From Vanessa cardui (taxonomy: Eukaryota > Arthropoda > Insecta > Lepidoptera > Nymphalidae), in assembly GCF_905220365.1 (NCBI RefSeq), contig NC_061124.1, positions 15,874,501 through 15,938,500 of the forward strand: a stretch of 64,000 nucleotides of DNA. Reading direction: 5' to 3'. How positions within the stretch are numbered: position 1 is the first letter of the stretch; each line of letters opens with the position of its first letter. The notes beneath the pieces are model-generated. The model saw only the letters and a list, made by a program, of their open reading frames with translations. It was not told where the DNA came from and searched no databases. Shown piece after piece: positions 1 to 9,829 of the stretch. The position numbers were made by a program, and so were the translations under genes.

Positions 1-2277
1 GCTTAACTTTAATTTCGTCATGTCGTATCGGTTTCGAAGTAGGTACCTATTTGTCAATATAACTTATCTTTAGTTCGATATAGCATGTCAAATTATCGTA
101 CGTATGATACAATACGTAATACTTGTTTGATGTCGGCGAAATTTGTTTTACTGAGTTTTGTTTTGTGGAACCTTATAAAAATAAATTTATCGGTAACGGT
201 TTGAATTTTTGAAACATTAAAAGATCAGATTCTTATCCATGTATTAATGTATTATTTTTATATTATCATATTCAGTTAGTATGTACTATGTATCAATAAA
301 TATAAACAACGTCGCTTAACGCCGTATTCTATACGCTTAGATATTTTAAACTACGCAACGGGTTTTATTGCGGTTTTCATCATTACACAGAGTGATTCAT
401 AATAATCAGAGTTTTTGTGTATAATACATAGGCATTACAGTATAGAAAATCCGACAATTTTATCTTTTCAAGTCTTGTATAGAGACCCTTGTTGTGTCCC
501 TGAGAAGGGTAAGAAGTATATGTACACATATTTTGAAACAAAATTATCATCATTTATATAATGACAATGACAAATGAATTACCAAAGCTACAACTCTAAT
601 GATAAACTAGAGGTCACATTTTTCACGTAAACGATATGTGGTTTTGTCATGTCATTATCAAGTCCTATAAACAATATAAAATTATTTATTTGGTTTCTGA
701 TTCCACGTGGAATGTTTGCCATAAAAAAATTACTTAAAAATGCAGTAAAAATATTTTTCTAATTTCTAGGTAATCTAAGTAATCTAAATAAACGTTGTTA
801 TAAATAAATAATACTCAAGTCACATAATACGTGTAATCGACTATGTCCTCTAATTGGATTTAAACAAGTACTAGTACCTATAACAAGTAGTACTTACAGA
901 TTAATTAATAGTCAAAGCGATATCACGTTATATAACAAATTATTAATAACATTTTAAATAGCGTTAAGTTAATGTTAGTGAAATAGTTAACGTAGTTGTT
1001 ATTTCTGGTCATACCGGTTTAACGTTTTTCGCTTCGGAGAGCAATGACATTTTAAATTCAAGGCGACTTGAAATTCATTTTAAATTGTTCGCTGAATGTT
1101 TTCGACGTAATCGCTTATTCAAGCAGATAATGATTCTAATTTGTTTTCATTTGCAATGTTTCGTAACAATTTCGGTTACAAATGAAAAATATCATGATGT
1201 TCCAAGGCTTATATGATATGTATTATTAAGCTATCGTTAATGATTTATAGATCGTCTAAGAAATTACGTAGGTAAATAGCATGTATGTGACATAATAAAT
1301 TTTGTAAATAAATAAAACCGGTTTGCATTACACGGACAATATCTACTCATCCTTACTTGTACCTGACAGGTAACCTCATTAAATTTGAAATGTTTTGTAA
1401 TACACAATAAACTATACGTTTCCAATATAAATTTTAATTAATTATACCAAGTCGCTTTGGAATATACACAGTGAAGGCAGGAATGTCTGTCTTGATCAGC
1501 TTTTTAATAATATTTTAAAGTAAATACATAGATGATAAATAATACAATAGTTAATAAAAATCTATAAAAATAAAACAATAACTAAAATAATAATACTAAT
1601 AGAGTAAGTAGTAAATAATAATAATAGATAAAGAGAAAGTGAGGCAAAGGTCACCTAGAAAGGGCACAATGTTTTTTCCCATCGTGCAGTCTTTGCCAGT
1701 CAAGTAGTTCCAATGTTAGCTTAGACAGTAGTTTTAGCTGGGCGGGATTAAGTCAGTCAGTTTTCAGGACAAACGATTTTTTTATCATAGATATATTTAT
1801 TATGTTGACATTCATATATTAATACATTTTTCTTTCCATGCTTTTTATAATATTATAGTGACTAGTTAGCATGGCACGGTTTTTCGCGGTATTCAGCTAA
1901 TTTTAACACACCTGTTTTACTTGAGTCTGTTGTTTTCGAACTTGGAACATCATTTAAGGCGTGTGTCGGTAAATAATCGTAGAGTTATGTTTACATTATT
2001 ATCATTTTAACTTACAATGAAGGTACATTGTGACGTTTCACGAGTATTAATGAAAACAATGTTATCTCGTTTGGGTCGGTTAATTCTATAAGTATTGCAT
2101 TTCTTTACGGTTGACAGCTTCAAGAAATAATTGACACTGAATTGATAAGAATCTTATCCTATTATCTCTGTTCTTAGAGAAAACGCTACTCTCGAAATTT
2201 GAAACGTTAATCCATCATTCGCACTGCCATACAATGAGAGTATTATCAAAATAGATAGTATTAAACTCACTAATTTA
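1..2277. other. Noncoding AT-rich DNA, probably peroxiredoxin intron
   Basis: No coding segment is visible on either strand. In particular, the peroxiredoxin N-terminal exon that must precede the exon at 3675 is not here, so this stretch is most simply the large upstream intron of that gene. The only recognisable item is a Helitron-like fragment near 303-440. Confidence 0.5.
303..440 (+). mobile_element. Truncated Helitron-like fragment
   Basis: Shares its start (AACAACGTCGCTT) and a downstream block (CTACGCAACGG..TTTT..TGCGGTTTT, then a GTGATTCA box) with the better preserved Helitron-like element at 40277-40528. No CTAG end is found, so it is a 5' fragment. Confidence 0.45.
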
Positions 2278-2627
2278 CTAGCTATCTGCCCCGGCTTCGC
2301 ACTTGTGCAATGTTGATACTAAATATACTATGGATTTTTTCTTGTTTCTTTACTATTTTGTAAATGTATTATAATCAAAAACCTTACATTCGAATCAATC
2401 ATCTATTAAAAAACAGCGCATTAAAATCGTTTGAGTAATTTGAAAGATCTAAGCATACATCGGGTCGGAGTTCGGACAGCGATAAGCAACTTTGTTTTAT
2501 ACTGTGTTATGATAATTCTTTTTGAGCCTACGAGTAAGAATTGAATAGAATCATTCGCTTCGGAGATTAAGACAAGAGCCCCCAATATACAATCACAGAT
2601 TTTACCTCCTTATAATATAAGTATAGA
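2278..2627 (-). mobile_element. Non-autonomous Helitron
   Basis: Read on the minus strand it starts TCTATACTTATATTATAAGG, ends in a GAAGCCGGGGC-containing tail with CTAG, and is flanked by A at the 5' side and T at the 3' side. A|TC...CTAG|T is the Helitron insertion hallmark. It carries no coding sequence, so it would depend on an autonomous Rep/helicase element elsewhere. Confidence 0.65.
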
Positions 2628-2686
2628 TTCTGTAAGTCTGTACAGTTTTGTTAGAGGTGGCAGATGACAAAACAAGATCTCATTTG

Positions 2687-2869
2687 AAATAAAACTAGTT
2701 ATAACGGATTTTAATCGCGTATATTAATTATTTTGGACATCCCGACGTTTCGAGCACTTTACAGCGTTCGTGGTCACGGGTAGACTCATACTCAGTCTAG
2801 TCGGGTCTCGTCGGGATGTCCAAAATAATTAATATACGCTATTAAAATGCGTTATAACTAGTTTTATTT
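2687..2869. mobile_element. Foldback MITE, copy 1
   Basis: Near-perfect inverted arms of about 55 bp (AAATAAAACTAGTTATAACGG at the left, its complement at the right) surround a core with CGTTTCGAGCACTTTACAGC. The same architecture occurs at 12319-12511 and 23817-23947, which makes it a dispersed family and not a chance hairpin. No coding capacity. Confidence 0.65.
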
Positions 2870-3177
2870 AAATGTGTAAGATTAAGATCTCAGTTGACTC
2901 ATATTCCTATATTTAATCGAATTTACACATAAGCTATGTTATTGTAAAGTTTAATTAAAATGTATTGCCGAATTGATTTTAATGAAATCCATCCTTATAT
3001 AAATTATCCTTACTTGGTGGTAGGGCTTTGTGCGAGCCCGTCTGGGTAGGTACCACCCACTCATCAGTTATTCTACCGCCAAATAACAGTAGTCAGTATT
3101 GTTGTGTTCCGGTTTGAAGGGTGAGTGAGCCAGTGTAACTACAGGCACAAGGGACATAACATCTTAGTACCCAAGGT

Positions 3178-3219
3178 TAGTGGCGCAGTGACGATGCTTA
3201 CATCGTCACTGCGCCACTA
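3178..3219. repeat. 19 bp perfect palindrome at a SINE junction
   Basis: Arms 3178-3196 and 3201-3219 are exact reverse complements, separated by CTTA. The right arm plus CTTA is an inverted copy of the pre-insertion target (GCAGTGACGATGTAAG), as seen intact at 29959-29982 apart from one change. Confidence 0.75.
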
Positions 3220-3529
3220 AAGTAAAGTAAAGTAAAGTAACAGCCTGTAAATTTCCCACTGCTGAGATAAGGCCTCCTCTTCCATTAAGGAGAGGGTTTG
3301 GAACGTATTCCACCACGCTGTTCCAATGCGGGTTGGTGAAATGCACATGTGGCAGAATTTCGATGAAATTAGACACATGCAGGTTTCCTCACGATGTTTT
3401 CCTTCACCGCCTAGCACGAGATGAATTATAAACACAATTAAGCACATATATATAGTGGTGCTTGCCTGGGTTTGAACCCGCAATCATCGGTTAAGATGCA
3501 CGCGTTCTAACCACTGGGCCATCTCAGCT
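3218..3529 (-). mobile_element. tRNA-derived SINE (Metulj-like), copy 1
   Basis: Minus-strand element: tRNA-like head with AGATGGCCCAGTGGTTAGAA (A-box region) and GGTTCAAACCC (B box), a body including CATCGTGAGGAAACCTGCAT, and an (AGTAA)n/(TTACT)n tail. RNA polymerase III would start at its right end. It is nested inside the retroposon at 2996-3638 and splits it. Confidence 0.8.
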
Positions 3530-3674
3530 ATGTAAGGAATAGTTAATATTTCTCACAGCGTCATTGTCTATGGGTGATGGTGACCACTTACCATCAGGTG
3601 GCCCATATGCTCGTCCGCCAACCTATACCATAAAAAAAAATGAAATCCATCCTGACAAATTGTTTCGTGCGCAG

Positions 3675-3814
3675 CACGTTCGTGTGCCCGACGGAGATCA
3701 TCGCATTCTCGGAGCGCGCCGACGACTTCCGCAAGATCGGCTGCGAGGTGGTCGCCGCCTCCACTGACTCGCACTTCACGCACCTCGCCTGGATCAACAC
3801 GCCGCGCAAGCAGG
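3675..3814 (+). CDS. Peroxiredoxin exon with peroxidatic cysteine
   Basis: Acceptor GTGCGCAG ends at 3674; donor GTGCGTAT starts at 3815. Encodes TFVCPTEIIAFSERADDF and onwards to NTPRKQ plus the first base of a Gly codon. The preceding exon must end two bases into a Phe codon (the conserved PLDFT). Confidence 0.9.
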
Positions 3815-6457
3815 GTGCGTATAGTACCTTTGACACATCGCTAAACAATTCAACTGACCCTCCATTCTAGGACATATCACGTGCATATAAATTGTTAATA
3901 TTTGATACAGGCGACACTTCGCTAAACAATTCAACTGACCCTCCCTTCTAGGACATATCACATGGATATAAATTGTTAATATTTGATACAGGCATTAATT
4001 ATTTTATGTACCGACAGATAAAATTATCCATACTGAATAGTTTTGCTCTGGTTTGAGGGTGAAGTGTAGCTATAAGCACAAGGGACATAATTATTTGGTT
4101 CCTAAATTTGATGGGGTATTGGAGATAGATATAAGGAAAGATTAAAATTTCTAATGGTGCCAATGCTATGCATTTATCATCAGGCCCATTTCCCCATTCG
4201 TCAGTATCAAATATTACTATTTTCTAATACAAGCTAATCGAAGAATTATAGTAGATTAATATGATGAATAATTTGCATATTTATGACATTTATATCGCTA
4301 TTGCATGCATTATAGTATAAAATTATGCATTTTTAACTTAATTAAAATAATATTATAAGAAAGCCTGTTTGCCAATCAAGTTGGCCATCTGATGATAAAG
4401 TTTATCTTACATGCTTCAATTATTGTAATGACTCATTATGAAAACTACTACTATTACTATTTCGCACTAAGCGGAATAATTAAATTTTTACACTAAAATT
4501 ACTACATTATGGATGCGCTTAACGCTATTAATTTACATCATGAAATATTACTCAGCATATGAAACATCGAGGTAAGAGATCCTACGAATTGTAATATTTA
4601 TCGAGGCTGTAATTAAATGCTGTCAAGTAAACTGTGTTTTTTTTTCTCTCATTGGGATGATATCAAATTAAAATATACATTTATAAGCTATTTTGAATCC
4701 TTAATTTAGAGAGTTGTATTAAAAGTAAAGCTTTCATTGGTTCTGAATGTTAGTTACTCTCTAATATGACAAAAATGTATATATTAATATATATAATGTG
4801 TATAATGATGTGTGCAGGCGGGCTGGGCCCCATGAACATCCCCATCCTGAGCGACAAGTCGCACCGCATCGCGCGCGACTACGGCGTGCTCAACGAGGAG
4901 AGCGGCGTGCCATTCCGCGGACTCTTCATCATCGACGACAAGCAGAACCTGCGCCAGATCACCGTCAACGACCTGCCCGTGGGCCGGTGAGCCAAGTGCA
5001 CCGCTTACCTTACCTCCCACCATTTGTATATAGTATGACACAAATTAGATGTAGCAACGGAAAATGCAATGGAATGAATTTAAAACCGATTACTGCCGAT
5101 TTACACACCCAATAGAAATAGCTCCCTATCGCGCCATTCGACGCTATTCGTCGCTATAGATTCTCGCGTCAGAGAAAGCAAGTGAATGTTAATCGACGCG
5201 TCAAATTGACAAATTAATTAGGTCATATGATATGACAAGTTATTACGTTTGTGCAAAGATCATATTCGCATGAGAAATAAATATTGATACTATATTTAAT
5301 TATTTATAGTACGACACAACGTAGATGTCGTATCGGCAAAACTCGTAAAACCGATCACATCCGAATTGAGTACGCTATCCCAAATTATCAATTGGTTGTG
5401 TAAATCGACATTAATCGGTTTTATTTTCATTCCATTGCATTTTCCGTTGGTTCATCTAACTTGTGTCGTACTATACGTGATTGATTGAGTGAAGAAAAAC
5501 ATCTTGAGGGAATAGGAGTGATATATTTAAAATAAACTCATTGAATTTTCCTTATAAAAATTATCATTGATAAATTAACAGCAGACAGGCAGTTAGTCAC
5601 CGTGAGCCATTATCTTTTCGATTTTATTCTATGTACAAAAATTAATCTAATTGATGCGACGAGATTGATTGAATTATGATTCATATTATATGTATTAATC
5701 ACAGCTGATATCATTTCATGACAATTTTTATCAGTATACATTATAATTTCAAAAGTTGCGGTTACAGCTGTAATCACTTGACATGTACATATCACACTGA
5801 ACAACCACTCTTTCACGTTTTAATAATTAAATTGATAAGGTTTTATTTATGTCATTTTATTATTGCTTGTGATATTGATTTGAGTGGTTCAACCAAACAT
5901 TTTTTTTATACACCAAAATAATAATAAATTTATAAAACCTGATTTAATTTCATAAATTATGATATGAAGGATATTTTGTAAAATAGAATTGTAGCTTACA
6001 TGATAGATCAACAATTTCTGAAGATACATGGACATAGTACAAAATGAGACAGTCTCCATATATGTGCATATGTGTGCATATGTTCAAAGACTCACAAATA
6101 ATCACTTATCCATGATAGTTTGCTAAATACTGAGCACATACTTAGCAACTGGATGTGCCCTTGACTTTTTTCATTTGAGAAAATCAAACATATAATCAGT
6201 CATATTATAAAATGTATAAACTAAACAAATATTTCCCCATGTACAGTTTATAGGAATGTCCTATGGCAATGTAAATTTGAATTTAAACAAGAACAATTAT
6301 AATTTTCAGATCTGTTGATGAGACCCTCCGTCTCGTCCAGGCTTTCCAGTTCACCGACAAGCACGGTGAAGTCTGCCCGGCCAACTGGACCCCAGGCTCC
6401 AAGACCATCAAACCAGACACCAAGGCCGCTAAAGAATACTTCGTAGATGCAAACTAA
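3675..6457 (+). CDS. Typical 2-Cys peroxiredoxin (thioredoxin peroxidase), 3' three exons
   Basis: Reduces H2O2 and organic hydroperoxides with electrons from thioredoxin, normally in the cytosol. Visible coding exons are 3675-3814, 4818-4986 and 6310-6457; all junctions are AG/GT and reading phases join exactly. The product contains FVCPTE with the peroxidatic cysteine, DSHFTHLAW, the GGLG motif (its first glycine split by an intron), the DLPVGR segment, and GEVCPANW with the resolving cysteine. It ends KEYFVDAN. GGLG together with the C-terminal YF marks the hyperoxidation-sensitive eukaryotic class. About 151 residues are present; the usual length is about 195, so some 45 N-terminal residues lie in an exon outside the window. 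The exon at 3675 starts with the last base of a Phe codon. Closely resembles moth cytosolic Prx as remembered. An AATAAA occurs at 6641. Confidence 0.93.
3832..3993. repeat. 81 bp tandem duplication in peroxiredoxin intron
   Basis: Two adjacent copies (3832-3912 and 3913-3993) share CGCTAAACAATTCAACTGAC and TTGTTAATATTTGATACAGG with only a few differences. The first starts 17 bases after the exon donor. Each copy contains TTCTAG and ATACAG, so weak acceptor-like sites are duplicated too. Confidence 0.8.
4016..4205 (+). repeat. Diverged copy of the abundant retroposon
   Basis: Decayed matches to the family at 2996-3638: a GGTTTGAGGGTGAAGTG block, ACAAGGGACATAA, and a TATCATCAGGCCCATTT..CTCGTC-like end (CCATTCGTC). 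No target duplication can be recognised. Confidence 0.45.
4206..4574. other. Intronic AT-rich DNA
   Basis: Peroxiredoxin intron; no repeat, coding or structural signal seen. Confidence 0.5.
4575..4785 (+). repeat. 210 bp direct repeat, intronic copy
   Basis: Over 90 percent identical by eye to 7035-7240, from AGAGATCCTACGAATTGTAA to CTAATATGACAAAAATGTAT. It lies just upstream of the acceptor of the second visible peroxiredoxin exon, while the other copy lies beyond the gene's 3' end. No terminal inverted repeats are evident, so it is either a small segmental duplication or an unclassified dispersed repeat. Confidence 0.75.
4818..4986 (+). CDS. Peroxiredoxin exon with GGLG motif
   Basis: Acceptor TGTGTGCAG ends at 4817; donor GTGAGC starts at 4987. 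Encodes (G)GLGPMNIPILSDKSHRI through IIDDKQNLRQITVNDLPVG plus two bases of Arg. GC-rich compared with its introns. Confidence 0.92.
5028..5475. mobile_element. Long-TIR MITE in peroxiredoxin intron
   Basis: Left arm about 5028-5113 and right arm about 5394-5475 are inverted copies, sharing CAACGGAAAATGCAATGGAA and CGATTTACACA. A third partial arm copy (TAGTACGACACAACGTAGATG-like) sits near 5308. The interior has no coding capacity. Confidence 0.65.
5476..6309. other. Intronic AT-rich DNA
   Basis: Last peroxiredoxin intron. No coding or repeat signature was recognised; there are short alternating TATGTGCATA repeats near 6060-6082. Confidence 0.5.
6310..6457 (+). CDS. Peroxiredoxin last exon with resolving cysteine
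   Basis: Acceptor AATTTTCAG ends at 6309; the stop TAA is 6455-6457. Encodes SVDETLRLVQAFQF, GEVCPANWTPGSKTI and the terminal KEYFVDAN. The resolving cysteine attacks the sulfenic acid of the partner subunit. Confidence 0.93.
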
Positions 6458-6665
6458 GTTATTATATACCATTAGATGTGGTTGACGTATCATATTCACT
6501 GTGTATAAATTATGAAAAAGGATAACTTTTGGCATATATACAATTTTCATGATTTTATTACATTTTTGATCTGATCGTGGCCAACATGGATATTAGTCAT
6601 TGAATAGTAAGTTAAGATCTTATATTTTTAAATCATAAATAATAAATTGGACAGCTAAGCTGTGA
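6458..6665 (+). terminator. Peroxiredoxin 3' UTR and poly(A) signal
   Basis: AATAAA at 6641-6646 inside an AATAATAAATTGG context, about 185 bases after the stop, is the best-placed polyadenylation signal. The cleavage site is not determinable by eye. Confidence 0.5.
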
Positions 6666-7034
6666 ATGAATTTTCTATGGGGTCCTTTATTTTTACAACT
6701 CCGTGAATCGTATAAATTATCAGATACCATACAAAGGGCCTTTATAATATGCCAACTTTATAAATATATGTCACAGTAAGTACATACGCAGTGCGTATTA
6801 ACCGTTGATGTTAATGATCATGTTTTGATAACATTCGACCACATCTAATAGTTGAATTTAATATTTTAATATATCCCTGTGATACGTTAGCTCGTACAGA
6901 CAATATCTTGAATTGTTTCGCTTATTTTAAGTTGTGATGCAGTTTGTCCGTTCGGTATGCGAATCTCAGTTGTGCATACTGAAACATTGTTGAAGTTATT
7001 TAATACATTTTACAAGAACTTATCAGTATTGGAC

Positions 7035-7240
7035 AGAGATCCTACGAATTGTAATATTTATCGAGGCTGTAATTAAATGCTGTCAAGTAAACTGTGTTTT
7101 TTTTATTTCTCATTGGGTTGATATCAAATTAAAATATACATTTACAAGCTATTATGAATCCTCAATTTAAAGAGTTGTATTAAAAGAAAAGCTTTCATCG
7201 GTTCTGAACGTTACTCTCTAATATGACAAAAATGTATACA
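7035..7240 (+). repeat. 210 bp direct repeat, downstream copy
   Basis: Second copy of the segment at 4575-4785, in the same orientation, about 2.25 kb beyond the first and outside the peroxiredoxin gene. It lacks three bases (TAG) before TTACTCTC compared with the intronic copy. Confidence 0.75.
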
Positions 7241-8487
7241 TTTCCAACATTTGGGATTCAATGTTGTCATACCGAGTGATAGCTTTATTAATTAAATAAA
7301 GATATTATTACGCAAAACATTGCTCCAACAGTATTTATTGAGTTGGGAGACTGCTAATACTATCTACATGTTTCGTTATATATCTTAGCTCATTAAATGA
7401 GTTATCTTAAGAAATGAAATGTTTCCAATCAGGCTGATTGGAAAATAGGCCTATAAATAACTGTTCGTTTTCGACTAGATAGATATTGTGTATCTAGGTT
7501 CTAACATGAGAACATCATCTACTCTATCGTCGAGCAGCAATAACTTCATTGAACGGCCTCTAGACGTCAGAAATGAATATTTCATTAAATTGATAGATTT
7601 TGAATTGAAATAGTTCAAACCTGAATAAATAACACCAGCATAGAGAAAAATTATCAACAAAAGGAGAAAAAAAATTAGAATTATTTGAAGTTAATAATCT
7701 TTGACGAATAAAACTTCAAATGCTAATGTGATAATTTCCTTTGGAGTCATCCGCCTTTGTTGTTCCAGCAACAGAATATGATTTTAGATTTGTGAAATGT
7801 AACAAAATTGTTTTCAGTTAATAGTTACTTCATTGAAGTACATTCAAAGAGTTTGGTAAATTTACTTTTTTGTATTCAAAATAAATAATATAAGCAACTA
7901 CAATATTTTATTTAGAAATACACTTTTTTAATGCCATTACTTGTTTTCTGCAATGCTTTTAATGCATGACCAGTGGTGTTTCCAGTAGTGGCGGTCAAGG
8001 GTAAAAAAAAAATTGTTATATAATTTTTGTATTTAATGACTACTTTCCACTATAGAAACTATTGTTAATATTCTGTGCCTTTAACGGATTCACTCATACT
8101 ATTTTTTTTTGTAAGTGATTTTTATTTTCGTCATGTTTTTTTTTTGCTTAAAGTAAGTAAATAATATTACGGTTAGCTTGGTGAGTTACGAAAACATATG
8201 ATCTAGATGTTTATATTTCTACGAACATAATTTAAAGCTTACCTACGTCATGTGACCAAAGAATGACAAAGAACTGCATATGAATTGACCTTACATTTTG
8301 ATAAGTAGTTATAAACATAAAACAAGCTAAGATAATCCCGTGGTTAGAACACATCTGACTGAAGATTGTTGATTAAAACCGATTAAAAACTACAGAATTT
8401 ACAAGTACTTAATTTGTATGTATAATTTAATCTCTTGTTCGGTAATGGAGAAAATATTCGTGAAAAAGTGACTCCAAAATGTTACTT
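7241..8487. other. Intergenic DNA between peroxiredoxin and nanos
   Basis: No gene seen. CAGTGGTG and AGTGGCGG near 7970-8000 resemble one end of hAT-type MITEs, but no partner end was found. Confidence 0.45.
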
Positions 8488-8946
8488 TTTCAACCGACTT
8501 CAGAAAGGAGGAGGTTATCAATTCGTCTGTATTTTTTATGTTTCTTACCTCATAACCTTCAACTGTGACCGACTTTGATATTTTTTTTGTTTGAAAGCTG
8601 TTGCTTCCCGTGTGGTCCCATTTTAATTTAGTCCGGTTCTGATCATGGTATCCATATGAAAACGACATAAGTCTTAAATTAGTATTATGTATGTGCGCGA
8701 TAAATAGGTTAATAACTCAAAATTGAGCCAACCAATTTCGATGATTCTTTTTTATTATAAAGGATATACTTCAAAGGTAGTTTGGTGAAAGTTTGGTAAG
8801 GTTCTTAGCATAGCATCCATGACAAAGTAACGGAACAGATGGGAACGGAACAATTCTGAGGAGCTCGTCAACGATACTCCGTTATTTATATTTATTTATT
8901 TTAAAATAGTGTTTTGTTTGAAGTCGGTTTTTCTTTTTGTTAAGAG
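8488..8946 (+). mobile_element. Non-autonomous TIR element, copy 1
   Basis: Begins TCAACCGACTTCAGAAAGGA and ends TTTGTTTGAAGTCGGTTTTT. The ends are inverted over CAACCGACTTC/GAAGTCGGTT. The interior matches the reversed copy at 40623-41045 (CATATGGATACCAT-type, TTACTTTGTCATGGAT-type and TACCAAACTTTCACCAAA-type blocks, read on the opposite strand). No intact coding sequence. Confidence 0.6.
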
Positions 8947-9630
8947 TTTTTCTAACTGTATTAAATTCTGTAGGATTTGACTCTACACTGGCGTGTACCA
9001 AATTATGAATGTTATAAACATTACACATATTTATTTAGGTTTATTATTTCTTGCTATAAATGAACAAGGTAGGATGGTCAAAGCTTACCGCTTGTTTATG
9101 AATAAATCTATCGAATAAACGCTTTGAAATCTGAAACCGATAATATTAACAGTCCCTTTCATTATGTAGGTACTTGAAACCCTAGCGAATATATCAACCC
9201 TATAACTGCGTTATTCATATATGTATATATCGATTATCGATGCCTACACCAACCCAGATTTATTAAAAACATTGCTTTTACTTATATATTGAGTCCCACA
9301 AAAAGTGAACAAAAATTGAGTTTGCTTCCAGGTGGGTTTTGTTGTAACTACGTATAAAACACGAGTGAACAGTAAAACCTTCTTACTCAATGGAAGATGA
9401 GAGATTCAATTAGTTAAATCACTACCAACATATTATATTGATTTACATAAGTTTTTATTTTTCATCGTATTCGATAACAAATAAAAACAAATTTATATGA
9501 TCGAATTTTCAGAAAAAAAATCATGATCTTATAATCCAATATTAATAAGGTCTTATTATAATTAATATTTTATTCTTTAGTTTTGTACCACATGACACTT
9601 AGCGATTACAAATAAAAATACCGCCATTGT
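8947..9630. other. Intergenic DNA upstream of nanos
   Basis: AT-rich, with nothing that can be classified. It would hold proximal regulatory sequence of nanos. Confidence 0.4.
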
Positions 9631-9633
9631 TGT

Positions 9634-9778
9634 TTATAAAAAGTAACCAATGAAATATCGGCAATCGGCATTCCTTTTTCGAACTTGTCGAACGTTAGTG
9701 AATGTTCAATGTAGTGAATAGACGCATTTCTAATTAAATTTTTAATAATTACGACTATTTTGACAAATACAGTAAAAT
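9634..9778 (+). promoter_or_regulatory. nanos: Putative nanos core promoter and 5' UTR
   Basis: TATAAAAA at 9634-9641 would place the transcription start near 9660-9670, giving a 5' UTR of about 110 bases to the ATG at 9779. The start codon is in an AAAATATGG context, with G at +4 as is favourable. This rests on one TATA-like match in AT-rich DNA. Confidence 0.3.
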
Positions 9779-9829
9779 ATGGGTCTTAATAATTTTAGTG
9801 ATTATGGAAGTGGTTCTTCGTCGGAATCG
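9779..9829 (+). CDS. nanos: nanos exon 1
   Basis: Encodes MGLNNFSDYGSGSSSES, then donor GTGAGTAG at 9830, phase 0. This ATG is chosen because it is the first in the transcript and is followed at once by a strong donor joining the phase-0 acceptor at 11701. Confidence 0.75.

Larger units (their letters stand above)
2996..3638 (+). mobile_element. Retroposon with 15 bp TSD, interrupted by a nested SINE
   Basis: Belongs to the most abundant repeat of the window (conserved blocks TGGTGGTAGGGCTTTGTG, CTGGGTAGGTACCACC, TTCTACCGCCAAA, ACCATCAGGTGG, CTCGTCCGCC; A-rich end). The 15 bp target duplication AATGAAATCCATCCT lies at 2981-2995 and 3639-3653, which shows retroposition. Family assignment (LINE 3' tail or SINE) is not certain. 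Comparison with the uninterrupted copy at 29793-30075 shows that 3197-3529 is a later insertion. The downstream TSD ends 21 bases before the peroxiredoxin exon at 3675. Confidence 0.7.

Noticed and set aside
3832..3993. CRISPR-like or satellite array
   Set aside because: Only two units, and the genome is eukaryotic; it is a simple tandem duplication.
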